A stretch of DNA of 50,146 nt from Saccoglossus kowalevskii (taxonomy: Eukaryota; Hemichordata; Enteropneusta; Harrimaniidae), in assembly GCF_000003605.2 (NCBI RefSeq), contig NW_003157235.1, positions 11,332-61,477 of the forward strand. Reading direction: 5' to 3'. Within the stretch, counting starts at the first letter, position 1. The number at the start of each line of letters is the position of its first letter. The notes below the pieces were generated by a model. That model was not told where the DNA came from and did no database searches. It saw only the letters and a program-made list of their open reading frames with translations. The position numbers and the translations under genes were made by a program. Below, one piece after another: positions 24,468-36,154 of the stretch.

Positions 24468-27400
24468 ATGGCGGAGCCAATAAAAACTATCATTCATGAC
24501 CTCGTTTATTACCATGCCATCCTTGAAGAATATAAAAGTAAAGCATACTTTGTTGATAGCGATAAAATGGCGTATGATATAAAAGTTATCCTGGATTTGG
24601 AATTGGATCGAACAAAAGACCTGAAGGTGATTGCAGTCGGATGTGGAAATGGCAAGTCATAATTATGTTGTATAGACTACTAATTTGTCCCACAATTTGA
24701 AAGTATTTTATTTGCCAAATGGTATTACTGTTTGCCGCAGATCATTGAATGTACCCAATAATAAAAACATCAATTAGATGCATGGCTACTTAATAGCTTC
24801 TACGCGTTTCTAGTTACCAACACATTGCTTACTTCAATTTACGGAAATAAACGCCGTGACATTGTTCAATTCTATTGTGGATATTCGACGATTTCGTGAG
24901 TAAATTGAACAACCGTTTTCTTTGAAAATGTAAATGATTCCAGTAGTAAATTACATGATGCTGATTTTTGTAGATACTCTGTGTAAAGTGTTGGCCATAT
25001 TTAAATGTTTTACCATTGTATAATCGCGTAATATAATATAAACCCCGCGAATTATAATAATGGTTTTGTGCCACATCCATTTCCAACTGCATAGCAATTT
25101 TCCTTCAAGAGGCAATGATTTATTTATTGTATCATAAACACTTGTAGGAGAGTCGGATGAGCCAATCATAGACAACTTACTGACTAAACACCCGTCTATC
25201 AGATATATAGCCGTTGATCCTGCTGTTGATAAACTTGCACAGTTTAAACAATTGGTGGAGTATAACAAAGATAAATGGAAGAATGTTGTCTTTGACTTCC
25301 ACGCTATTACCATTGAAGAGTATTTAGAGACAAGTGAGGCAGAACACTATGATTTGATTGTTGCAACACATGCTGCTTATCATTTTAAAGATGTAGAAAA
25401 TACTATGATTGAATTGTATAACTGTCTTGTTAAAGGTGGAATTTTGTTGTCAACAATGTGTGATGGTAAGTTGAAATAACGTGGATCTTTACAAAAGTTG
25501 TTTAGTAAATTAACAAAACAAAAAATAGTGTATTTATTATACATTTAAAAAAAATGAATGTTAAGCATAGATCTTTGCTATACTATATAAATTCTACATT
25601 TACTATACATTCAATCTCTAAAATACCTATTTTATATATCTTAATATACATATAAGGATTAGTATTAAAACTTGTGAAGCTTTTATTATTATCAGCGGAT
25701 CATCACAAAATTTGATCACTTTTTTGGAGTAACAATATACATATTCACATATTATTGTCTGAAAAATCATACATCAAATCATCATCAAATGTATTCTCTT
25801 GCATTATGTACTAATACCTTCTTGTTTATCGCCCTGCTCCAGTACAAAACCACCCGTATTTCAGGAGGCATTTGGTCTTAAGTTCAGTCATAGTGAAATC
25901 TGTCTTTTTGTATAAACAATTAAGACCATTTTCAAGCTTTGATTCCAATGACAAACTGATAGTTTTTACGTATTCTCAAAGAAGATTGCTCTGGTGGAAG
26001 CCAACTTAGGTTGATTCCACTCTTCGATGTGTAACGTGCCACACACATGTTGTTTATATGTTGATCTAATCTTGTGATGATATGACCAAATTATGGGTTT
26101 CTTTGCATAATGCTTCTTTGTTGGACACCTTGCCATTACGCACAGATGTTTCCAATTGCCTATGCCGCTGAACTGATATTAAACATCCTCTGTTTGTCTG
26201 CAACATTAGTTCAGCGAGATTTGAATGCATTATAATGGCACATTAATCTGTGCAGTATATAATATAACAGCTGGGAGAGTGTTTCTGGTGCTGGCTTCTT
26301 CCTGAAAAGTAATACCAAGGCATTATTTGCAATCAACAACTTATTAAAAATTGGCATAAGAATGACATATTTGACCTTTAATAATGTGTATTCTTTCAAT
26401 ATATTTAGATTCATATATAGTTGGAAACAAGAATGCACAGCAGTCAAACATACAATGCCACACATGAATTACAAGGAGCTCACATGTGTTAATAAGATGT
26501 TTGCTTGGTATGGCTTTCGTCTCTAGCAGTATTGCTCGCACCAAAGTTCATCAATAAACGTGGTCTTCACCATGCACTAACGTGGTTGAGCGGTGATGTT
26601 ATCCCTGATGTAGTGAGATTGCTATGGTAGCTTTTCTCAATATTTTCAATGCAAGCAGATTCATTTGATGATTGCAGATAGTCTGCTTGTGCTTGGTGAG
26701 TGAAACTCATACACTGCCAAATACAGTACTGTTGCTTTGCCTTTAACATATGTCCTTATACACATCTTATTTTTGTAACCAGGCCTTCCACATTAGGTTT
26801 CCAATGACAGATGCCAAGCTGGCTTGTTTGCCATGTCGGATATTAACTTTATATCCTCTTCACCAATATCTTTACTTACATGATCATTGAATGACTTTAC
26901 CAACAGTCGTTTTGGGACATCTAATGATGTCCTGACAAGTAATGTAATGCAATTGTAATGTTTTCCATTCATGACGTATATTGACCAACTTGCCAATACT
27001 TTAGCTTCAACAACAAATTTCCCTAATCCACTATCCTCATATACTTTTCCAGTCCTCTAATATATTCACATCAGTCAGTCATGCTAAGATGTGTTTTAAA
27101 TATTTTTGTTATTATAAAACATCTCTCCAACTTCATCGGTCATATATATCATAAGTCTATGGATTGTTTTGCATATCAGATGCGTTTCGATACCACGTGC
27201 TATTTAACTAACATGGAATATTATAACCATGTAGAGAGAAATTAAATACCCAAATCTGTTCATATCCACAATATCAATATTACTACTCTGTCTGCCAAAT
27301 ACCATAATTACATTCCAAAGAGTATTTACCATTATTCATACCCTATATTATATCGCATTCAATAGATAATATTCTCCGTGTCTTGCTAGTAGATGGTGCA

Positions 27401-28564
27401 TCAACTTTCTTGTCAAAACATCTTGAACTTGTGGAAATACCAATTATTCAGTTTATTTTATTCAGGAGATGGATAATGCATATCAGAAGAATCTGGTGTG
27501 ATTCTTCAATAATTCATTCAGTTATGTACTCCTACAAGTACCTAAATGCAGCTTCACGAGCTGCCTGTATTGCATTCGCATTGGCATTTTTTTTACCTCG
27601 AGCTTGTGTCATAGTTCCAACAAAAGAAACATGCATTATTTGGGTAAAGTACACTGTGAATTTCTGGTAGCACAATATTCATGTACGTTGTTCTAATTAT
27701 TTCATGGTGTAATCATATAACACATGTACGCCATGATTCAAACGAATGCCACAAGTATGTCTGATCTTCATGAAATTCACTTCTTTCAAGGGTTATTGTT
27801 TTGTTCTTTAGCCTGTAGCTATTGGTAGATATAACAAACGCCTAATTATTTAAAAAAAGTGTAAGTAATTGTTATTAGACTTTTGACTTCGGCTGAAAAG
27901 TAATAAAGTAGCCTATTTGTGATTAATTCAAGTGTGTATTCTTTTGGATCGAACCTGGTATCTCTACTGTGTAAATGTAAATCTGCAACGCGAGTTAAAT
28001 TCTATACAGGTCTACGCAGTTTTCGTAGCACCTAAATAACATAATATATTTCTTTGTACCTCGTACACACTGGCATTTTATGTAATGTCTTGTACAGTAC
28101 TTTCACTGTACATTGACCACCAACATACGTTTTGTTAATAACCTTATATTTGTATTACAACTTACATAGAAATGTTGAACAAACTTAATCGATGCGTTCT
28201 GTTTGCACTAGGTAACAGGATGAAATTGCTTTCACAAATTGGACAGTACTACAAAGACCCGTTGTATCACTTTATTGGAACTTCTGACATAGAGAAAATT
28301 ATGAAACGTAATGTTTCGAACATCCGAAACAAGGATACAAGTAGCGAATATCGGATTGACGTCACTGAAAGCTTCGATGAAGAATCTCAAGCAGGTTGCC
28401 ACATGATGGATTTCATAACTACCGTTTACAAGTTTAACGAAACATGTACACCTAAAATAAAGAAAACCATACGAGAGTATCTGCTAAATGAGTGTTGTCA
28501 AAAAGAGGGAAATAAGTTAATTTTTAGCACAAGTGTAACAGCTTCATTTTTCTTCAAAGATTAA
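24468..28564 (+). CDS. HNMT-like SAM-dependent methyltransferase, intact copy B
   Basis: Three coding exons, 24468-24651, 25148-25465 and 28212-28564, join in phase 1 both times to give 855 nt, or 284 aa; human HNMT is 292 aa. Intron 1 starts with GC (G|GCAAGT) and intron 2 with GT. Residues 58-62 (GCGNG) are the SAM-binding glycine loop, split by intron 1 at codon 62. The acidic residue that binds the SAM ribose fits D85 (VDP). The C-terminal exon keeps the family order, ending in a strand-rich segment (TASFFFKD). HNMT methylates the imidazole ring of histamine in the cytosol with S-adenosylmethionine. The small-molecule substrate here is unproven. The N-terminal region that supplies a histamine-contacting glutamate in human HNMT (Glu28) does not align clearly with one here. 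The start at 24468 is chosen by length match, by its conservation in copy A, and because an acceptor lies just upstream. Confidence 0.85.
26560..27640 (-). mobile_element. Relic of a repeat-encoded protein in intron 2 of copy B
   Basis: Minus-strand counterpart of the relic in copy A's intron 2. It has MNGKHYN, RTSLDVPKRLL and a following acidic stretch (26793-26996). A further shared block about 600 bp upstream on that strand reads TQARGKKN (about 27590-27615). It is broken by stops and shifts at different places from copy A. The insertion therefore predates the A-B duplication. Confidence 0.4.
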
Positions 28565-28614
28565 ATTCATTGGGAGTTTAACAAATATTCTAGTTATCAG
28601 TTGAAAGATTTTGG

Positions 28615-28620
28615 TATAAA
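28615..28620 (+). terminator. Variant poly(A) hexamer TATAAA of copy B
   Basis: It occupies the position where copies A and C have AATAAA, about 50 bp after the stop. TATAAA is a known but weaker variant. No nearer canonical hexamer was seen in the first 150 bp. Confidence 0.35.
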
Positions 28621-30354
28621 TAAGTTAATGTAATAATATTTTTTTTCAAAACTTCTGTTCTGTTTCTCCAATAATGAACATGTATCTACAGCAATGTAAG
28701 ATAGTAATATTTTTGATATAGGAAAATACACATGCATATGTGTTTTTAAAATTGTTCAATTAGCGAATTAATGATGTAGTAAATCGTAAATTAAGGAGAT
28801 ACACTGTTTATACTAGACATACAACATTCTGTCATATAATTTGAGTGTAATATTTCGATTTTGTGCTATTATTTTGAACAATGATCAACTTGTTTACGAG
28901 GAAATTCAAAATTGACAAAGATTGTACGATGACAAAGCCAAGGAATTCATTCGGATAAATAACTTATGATTTATGACAAAGGAGAGAAGAACAATATGTG
29001 AAATTGATATGAGCGGTTGCTATCTTTTAATAGTGGCTTTTATGTAAATTGTATTCAGAAGATTTATTTTTGGTATGCACATGTGAATTTGCAGTTTAGG
29101 TTTTGGAGAACACTTTCAATCTCGTAAGGTTGTATTTGTATCAATGAACCAAATTGTGGTTTTCGAAAGTAGCTAAAATGCTAGGAATTGTATCTTCTTG
29201 ACCAATAGATATAAACCACAATAAAGTAGCCAAAAATAACTTTATAACAACATGAAAAAAATAAGTTATCGCAACATCTCATTTGTATTAAACGTATTTG
29301 CTCGTTAATGTGTCTATTTACGAAATTTCTGTGTTGATCCTCGTAATGGGTATAAGTCAATATCAGGATTATTAGAGGCGTTTTCTTGTATCCTGTCGCA
29401 TTCAATTTTACGGCGTTTAGCATCCGCATTTGTAACAGAGGGGAAACGTTATATCGTTTTAAACAACAACATTTCCTTTCCATACACAAGTTTAATATTA
29501 ATAATATTATACGACAAATATCACTAGGTCATACACGTGAGTAATGCATAGTAGTGCACCACCAATGACGCCTTATGTATATTGCATGATTAGATTAGTT
29601 ATTGCTCGGAATATTTAGTAGTGAATTTGGTGAAACAGCTTTGTTTAGAGACAAATATGCTTATTTGTTATGTTAATATTATCAGTATAATAAACATACT
29701 ATAACACAAAATTGTTCCAATTATTTAGATCGATCGTTGAGGAAAATCTACATCATATTTCTAATGAGGTTTAATTACGCATTGTACATTATTATAATAT
29801 ATAGTAGAAGAAAAACACGACCCACATGCCTATATTGAACGGGGATTCGATACTACATGCTATATTGTGCACATAACGCATGCATTAGCGTAGCGAAACT
29901 GTGGAATTGCCTATGGTTGCTGCATTTATCAAAATATGTCATGCAGACTTAGGGGACACGAAACGCCGTAGTGTAAAAATCCATCGTCTGAAAAAAACAG
30001 AATAAGAGCTGCCGTAAAGTCCAACCTAATTCAACCCCATACCACCGCAAAATAAATATTCAATGTGATTGAGTTACAGACAACAACAATTTAATCATGA
30101 TAACGAAATTAAAACTGGTGGTCAAAAACCACGCGCCAACAACCCATCCTTCAGAAGGTTTGAAACAGGGTACCGTCCACTACGGGTGCCGTCTACCGAG
30201 TCATTAATATCTTTGATAGCAAAATCCGGGTTGTTTTTTGTCATTTGCATTTAGGATGTACAGCAAGTAAAGGTAGAAGGTCGTGAGACTGTTTTAATGT
30301 ACTGACGATAAGTCTAACTAAAACAGATGCAGAGTTATAGGGAATTTTGTTAAC

Positions 30355-30890
30355 AAATTGTCGCCTATACTTATAAACAAGTTAGCAACATAATATAGTC
30401 GAATTTGTTATGGCTAAATATAATAGTTCTTGAAACGCATACACAGAATATATTTGTACAATATTTAACTAATAACATTTATTTGCCTGCCAGGTTAAGC
30501 AATCAGTGTAAATAATTAACCTCTATAAACAGCAGTATAATTCTCTAGCTATATTTAAATGCTACTGCATGCAAGGCATCATTGAGGCGCATATTCCGGG
30601 TAATACGGTTCATTTGTCTGCTTCCTAACTACTAATATATCAACATACCGTCTACTTTTAAGTTATACCATCTTTCAGCCAAGGTGATTGTGTTTCAATA
30701 TATTTAGTGCCGGGTATAATATATACATATATTATGTTCAACTGTTTGTTAACGTTATTTTACGGGTTTGGAATTACATATTTCTTAAATAATTTGTTCC
30801 ATCGACTAACATTCAAAGTATAAAATAAGATATGATGTTTTAAAAACTAAACAAAATCTCTTCATAAATAATTAGTTTAATTTATACAAT
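30355..30890 (+). repeat. 3' flank repeat, unit B copy (partner 32821-33475)
   Basis: Collinear with 32821-33475 over about 500 bp. Shared strings include CAATATATTTAGTGCCGGGT, TATTATGTTCAACTGTTTGT and ATTGAGGCGCA. Together with exon 3 this shows that unit C arose from a B-type unit. Confidence 0.85.
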
Positions 30891-31743
30891 TAAAAATAAT
30901 ACTTTACCACTACGAGCAATTGTATGGTTTTGGTCATTAGTGCAAATTTCTGATATCTCATTTAATACGGGCATGCTCCTATTCTCAGGTGACCAATCAT
31001 GTTACCCAAATTCACATGGTTCTAGTAGCAGCGACAACCGACCTTTCAATAATACGGATTACATGAAATAATGCCCTTCTATAGAGGCAAGTGTATTCGG
31101 TCTTGTCCGCGCGTCTGATTATGCAAATCTCGTAAAGGCCACTCAGGTGGAACATTCTGAAAGCAAAACAAGAAAAAAAGGCTGACATTCCCTTATTGTG
31201 TAACCATAGTGACAGAGAATTACGTACATGTTTCTTTCCCACAATGTTTGGCAAGCATATTGTGGACGTATATCTTACCGATTGGTAAGCATATATTATG
31301 TATATGAATATATTGTAGTAAGCATTTGCAAGTCTAGTTACCAGACCCAAAATACTTAATCTTAATACCTATGGGGGATAACATATGCCTAAATATATAA
31401 AGTAGATGTCACTATCGGACTTTGACTTGCGAGTTGGGATTCGGACGCCGAGATATTTGTCTGACTAGTAATGAGGTGGTCTATCTACAGTGTAAATGTA
31501 AATCTGCCAAGTGAGTCGAAGTTCTTAGCCGTCTACGTTCTTTTCGCAACACAAGCGTCTGTTAACAATAATAACAGAATGTACTTCTTCGTAATTCGTA
31601 TGCTCTGGAATTTTATGTGAGGTTCCAGACAATAAAATAACTTCAGTATGCGACGCACATCAACATAATTCCCTTTTTAACAATAATTTTATCTTGTGTT
31701 CTTAGTATGTTATGACTTAATACTTGTGGTCTGTTTGTTCCAG

Positions 31744-32096
31744 GTAACTGGGTGAAATTGCTTTCACTAATTGGACAGTATTACCCAGATGCGCTGTATC
31801 ACTTTATTAGAACTGCTGACATATTGGATATCCACAAACTTAGAGTTCCAAACATTTGATGAAAATTTACGAAGAGCGAATTTCGGATTGGCGTCAATGA
31901 AATATATGATGAAGAATCTCAAGCAGATTGCCGCATGATTGATTTCATAACTACCGTTCATGATTTAAACAAAACATGCACACCTAAAATTAAGAAAACC
32001 ATACTAGAGTATCTGCGAAATGAGTGTTGTCAAAAAGAGGGCAATAATTTAGTTCATAGCACAAGTGTAACAGCTATATTTTTTTACAAAGATTAA
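31744..32096 (+). pseudogene. HNMT-like last exon only, copy C (broken)
   Basis: The block is exactly 353 nt, the same length as exon 3 in copies A and B. It is preceded by an acceptor (TTGTTCCAG, AG at 31742-31743) and ends at the same TAA (32094-32096). Two adjacent TGA codons (31857-31862) interrupt it without any length change. No counterpart of exons 1 or 2 is present between 28565 and 31743. It cannot encode a methyltransferase, since the SAM-binding region is absent. Confidence 0.9.
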
Positions 32097-32820
32097 ATTG
32101 ATTGGGAAATTCACAAATGATCTATATTCCATTTGATCAGTTGCAATATGCCTTATATAATGAAAGTTTTCGTAAAAATAAATCATTTTAATGATTTTTA
32201 CTTTTATTCTTTCAATGTACTTGTAATTACAGCAATGTGAAATAGATACTGAGAAAGACGCACGAATTATTTGGTGTAGTTTATCATAATTTAGGGAAGT
32301 ACATACACCTTTAATACAATATATACTATTGGACCGGCAATTTGGGGGAAATGGCAACATTGTGTCATAATATAGTTGAGTGCTACAAAAATGACATTTA
32401 CAACCAAGGATCACGTACTATCATTTTGAACAATGATATATACATGATCAAATTATAGTCGTCAAAACGAAAACTTGACTGTATGATAAAACAACGACGA
32501 GAATTTAATTCTGAACAACAAAAGAAGAACAATATGTTAAATTTCAATGCTATCATTTAATGTTTGCATTTAAGTAATTGTTATTCAGAATATTTATTGT
32601 ATTATGCTCATATTAATCAGCAGTTTATGTTATTGGGAACACCGTCAGTCTGGCTGTGTTTGTTTTAAAAATCAACTTATGGTTTGTGAGAGTAGTCAAA
32701 ATGTATCTCGATTGACAGATATAAACCACAGAAGACATAGAAATATAACTTAACAATATATAACTAAACTAGTATAACTAAATCAGGTTCATATATAATT
32801 GTAGGGAAATAACAATATAA

Positions 32821-33475
32821 CAAATGTGTCGAATATGCTTATAAATACAAACAAGTAAGCAACACAATATAGGCTAATTGGTTATGTCTAAAAAATAGTT
32901 CTGGAAACACAAACACAAATATTTGTACCATATTCAACTGATAAAATGAGAGATCGTATTCACACTGCCAGGTCAAACAGTCTGTGCAAATATCTAAGTT
33001 CTATAAATAGTAATATATTTCCTAGGTTATATTTAAATACCACTGCATGTATGGCGTCATTGAGGCGCAGATTTCGGGAAATAAGGTTCGTTCGTCTGCA
33101 TTTTAATTACTGATATATAAACATAAATTCATACATTACCAAACTACAAGTAAGTTATACCATCTTCCAGTCAACTTAATTGTGTTTCAATATATTTAGT
33201 GCCGGGTTCTAACTATCGATATATTATGTTCAACTGTTTGTTAACATGGCAAGATATTTAAAAAAAAAATAATTTGAATACTATATGCTTCAATCATTCT
33301 CAAAAGAAAACAACTTATATTTATACATACACCATTCTGTCATTTACGCTTTCACGCTTTGTTGGAGTTGTACATTTCCTAAATAATTTGTACCATCCAC
33401 TAAGAATCAAAGTATTACATGAAATAAGATGTTTTAAAAACTATACAGAAATATAATTTTATAATTAAGCAATGT
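32821..33475 (+). repeat. 3' flank repeat, unit C copy (partner 30355-30890)
   Basis: The same blocks as at 30355-30890, with scattered indels of up to several dozen bases. There is no coding content. A 60-codon open frame here is low-complexity and not kept in the partner. Confidence 0.85.
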
Positions 33476-33904
33476 AACTCACTTCTACCTAGCTCACTCA
33501 CTCTAATACAGAGTGGCATTCATTTAATAACCTTGTTATTAATAATTGCGTGCATGCTGTTAAGAGATTTTCCAATTGTGAGCGTTAAAATGTGAACTGA
33601 AATTTCAAATCAAGTTAACTAATAAGAAGAAAGCTATATAGATATCTGGGTAAAGTTACATCTGTCGGTGACCTCTGTCACGATTTCAAGTAAGAGCCAA
33701 GGGTGGACAAATTCCCCTATGTTTCCCAGGTTGAACTATTACCAAATAATGATTGAATGTATGGGATAATATATTTTACTTACATTTATAGTACTTGTAA
33801 ATAAATTAATAATATGGCCATGAAAATATAAATGAATTTACACCACTCAAATATATAAATAAAATTACATTACTGGGATATGTTCTATGTACAGGAAATA
33901 ATAG

Positions 33905-34103
33905 GGTCTACTTATCAAATAAAAGTCAGGTATATCGCAGCTGGTCCGAATGGCGTACGAGTCTTCACCACGTGACCGGTCTTTGTTGTATCACGAAACT
34001 TGAAGAGTGACGTTCCTTCGTTTTTATATTGCGTACAGGTACGGACTTCGGTCGGCGCTGACGAATTCCGTGGATCACTGGAACGACCTGAAACAGAAGA
34101 CAC
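33905..34103 (-). other. Possible terminal coding exon on the minus strand, unrecognised
   Basis: On the minus strand, TCTTCTGTTTCAG (AG at about 34092-34093) is a good 3' splice site. The next codons stay open for about 58 residues to a TAA near 33916, with a polar, charged composition (for example RTCTQYKNEGTSLFKFRDTT). This small patch is richer in CpG than its surroundings. No homology is recognised and no partner exon was found with confidence. It could equally be chance. Confidence 0.2.
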
Positions 34104-34629
34104 TTAAAAACAAGCTTTAACTTCAAAAAGGAAACAAGAGGAAAATAAACGACACTACCCACGTCGACGTCAAACAAAAAAGTGAGCAAAATACCCAGCT
34201 TTCTTATGCAAAGCATTGTGGATTCAAAAACGCCACTAACGGCCAAAACCACATTTAACCAGACACAGTGGAGGGCGCTATTGAATTGAATTTCTCAATT
34301 AAAATACATTCAAATCCTTTTGTAATATTTTAAATTTAATTTATGCCTTACATAACACTTCAGTTTAATTTTACTACCAATATGAATTTCCCGACAAGTT
34401 AGTGTCTCTTATGAATTCCTGATCATCTTATGACGATGTTTATTTCTTCATTAGATACATTATACAAACGCGCCATTTTTGTATATGTAGTGATTTACGT
34501 ATATGTGACAAATGGTCACATTTTTTGGATGTTATTTGTTATTGTCTAGTAATTTGTGTATGTAGGTTATAGTATTGTAAAAGTAACTTAATTGAATAAA
34601 CTCATCACCTAATATATTTAATTGTGCCT

Positions 34630-35720
34630 AGTCTGTTGCTTAGTAACTAGTGTACACCTGGTGTACAGGTGTACATGAATCAGGTCATAGTTTAATTTGC
34701 AGTGTGCTGGTATGCGAGTGTGAATTGGAAGTTAGTGGTATGCACTTACAGGTGGGTGTATGGAAGTTGACCAGAGTAGGCTGGAGTGATGAATAGAACT
34801 GCTTTTGTGATGCAAAGTAGGCCAGTGTGCTTGGTAATACTGCAATGTGATGTGGTTAGTTGTCCATCAGATGTCCAGGAGTGAGCATCTCCTGCAATTC
34901 TACTCGTGGTGACTCGTAATTTTACTATCAACTGGCAAGGCGTTCAGGCTTTGAGTTGGTGGGAGTCAGTGGTGACTTCGCTGTATTAGGTCAGCCAAGT
35001 ATATAGAGTAGAGGTCTGCCAAATTGGTCTTGCAGCTTGGGGATATTCCTGAGACTTGGAGTTTCCACCCTTTGGTGAGGGAGATGGACAAGACACCAGC
35101 ACATAGAAACTGTAAGTTGAGATTTCAGTTTAATCATTCCCTAGTAGTTCAAATTCAAATGTATCGGGTACGGTAGCCAGATTAAATACATGCATATTAT
35201 GTTTATTTAGTTGTGTCTAAAACGGAAGGTAGTATGGAATGTACTTGTTCCTTTTCCAGATGACCTGTGAGTGGTGAGCCGTGCGTCGTAATGCATGGAG
35301 CATGGAGCGCAGTCTGAGTGGAAGACTGTGAAGTGGAATTCTGGATTGTGTGAAGTCAAGCAAGTGTCAGCAAGTGAACGTTTGAACTTGCCGGACATTA
35401 GGACAGTCTGAACTTGTGTAACGTGTTCATGAGGTCTAACCGGTTGTATTACCAACTTGTAATGCTAGTTCTTAATTTACTGCTTGTATTTATAACGTGT
35501 ATGTTTCACGCATTATTGTAATTTTGATGAGCGTGTAGTCTAGTTTGTCTTATAATTGTATGCCGTTTTATGGATTGTGACGTGTATTAATATAACTAGT
35601 AATATTTTCCTTAGTATCATCCCATTGTGTATAGAACTCACCACTAGCTTAATAAAGCGTATTAATTCTGTACCGCACACTGGCGTGATTTCTGCTTGTT
35701 ATTTATATTGCATGTGCGGC
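34630..35720 (+). other. G/T-rich non-coding stretch with splice-like and poly(A)-like signals
   Basis: The plus strand is unusually G- and T-rich and C-poor from about 34680 to 35100, and has no long open frame. A donor-like AACT|GTAAGT occurs near 35112 and an acceptor-like CCTTTTCCAG ends at about 35260. AATAAA lies at about 35653. Near the start, GGTGTACA occurs three times, once inverted, forming the palindrome TGTACACCTGGTGTACA (34652-34668). It may be a non-coding RNA gene or an LTR-like element. Evidence is only compositional. Confidence 0.3.
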
Positions 35721-36154
35721 CTGCTAGAAAAATCTGACAGTATAAATCCCATAATAGTTTACATTTACATATATTATTAAGTAAATAAAAGTTATATTAG
35801 GGTAGCGTTGGACGACTGTTCGCAGTAATACGTAGAAATAGTTATTGACTGACTTCTTTGAAATCTTCCCAAGTGACCATTGAATGTTGACGTTGATTAC
35901 AGAATAAAATCTCTACAAGATATCAACATTTTAATACTAGTATCAAAAACATAAATACATTAGGAGGTAGGTTATTTGATCACCGTAACAAAGTAACAAA
36001 GACATGCATGCAAGTAACGCCAACTTGTAGCCGAATTTGCCGAATCAATTATGTGCCAACAAATGTGATGAAACGTCAATAATAACTGAGCTAGATCTGG
36101 GAGAAAACCGCCAGTTGAAAATTGTGAAATACTAGTTAAACAAATATACTTAAA

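Larger units (their letters stand above)
20905..30890 (+). repeat. Duplicated unit B of the HNMT-like array
   Basis: Collinear with unit A from its upstream flank to about 29110, and with unit C from intron 2 (about 27940) through exon 3 to 30890. Compared with unit C, unit B carries about 1 kb of extra sequence after exon 3 (roughly 29260-30350), either inserted in B or deleted in C. Shared segments outside the exons show that whole genomic blocks, not retrocopies, were duplicated. Confidence 0.8.
30920..34500 (+). repeat. Duplicated unit C of the HNMT-like array (internally deleted)
   Basis: It begins with a promoter-like block (30920-31090; shared GCAAATTTCTGATATCTCATTT) and jumps to the end of intron 2 (about 31480). 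It continues through exon 3 and the 3' flank repeat (32821-33475). It ends with a block at 34375-34500 also found after copy A (13950-14070). Exons 1 and 2 and most of intron 2 are missing. Confidence 0.7.

Noticed and set aside
31437-31500. Reverse tRNA-like T-arm (GGGATTCGGACGCC) in unit C, with a weaker match near 27945 in unit B
   Set aside because: No matching A-box or stems could be built, so no RNA gene is claimed.
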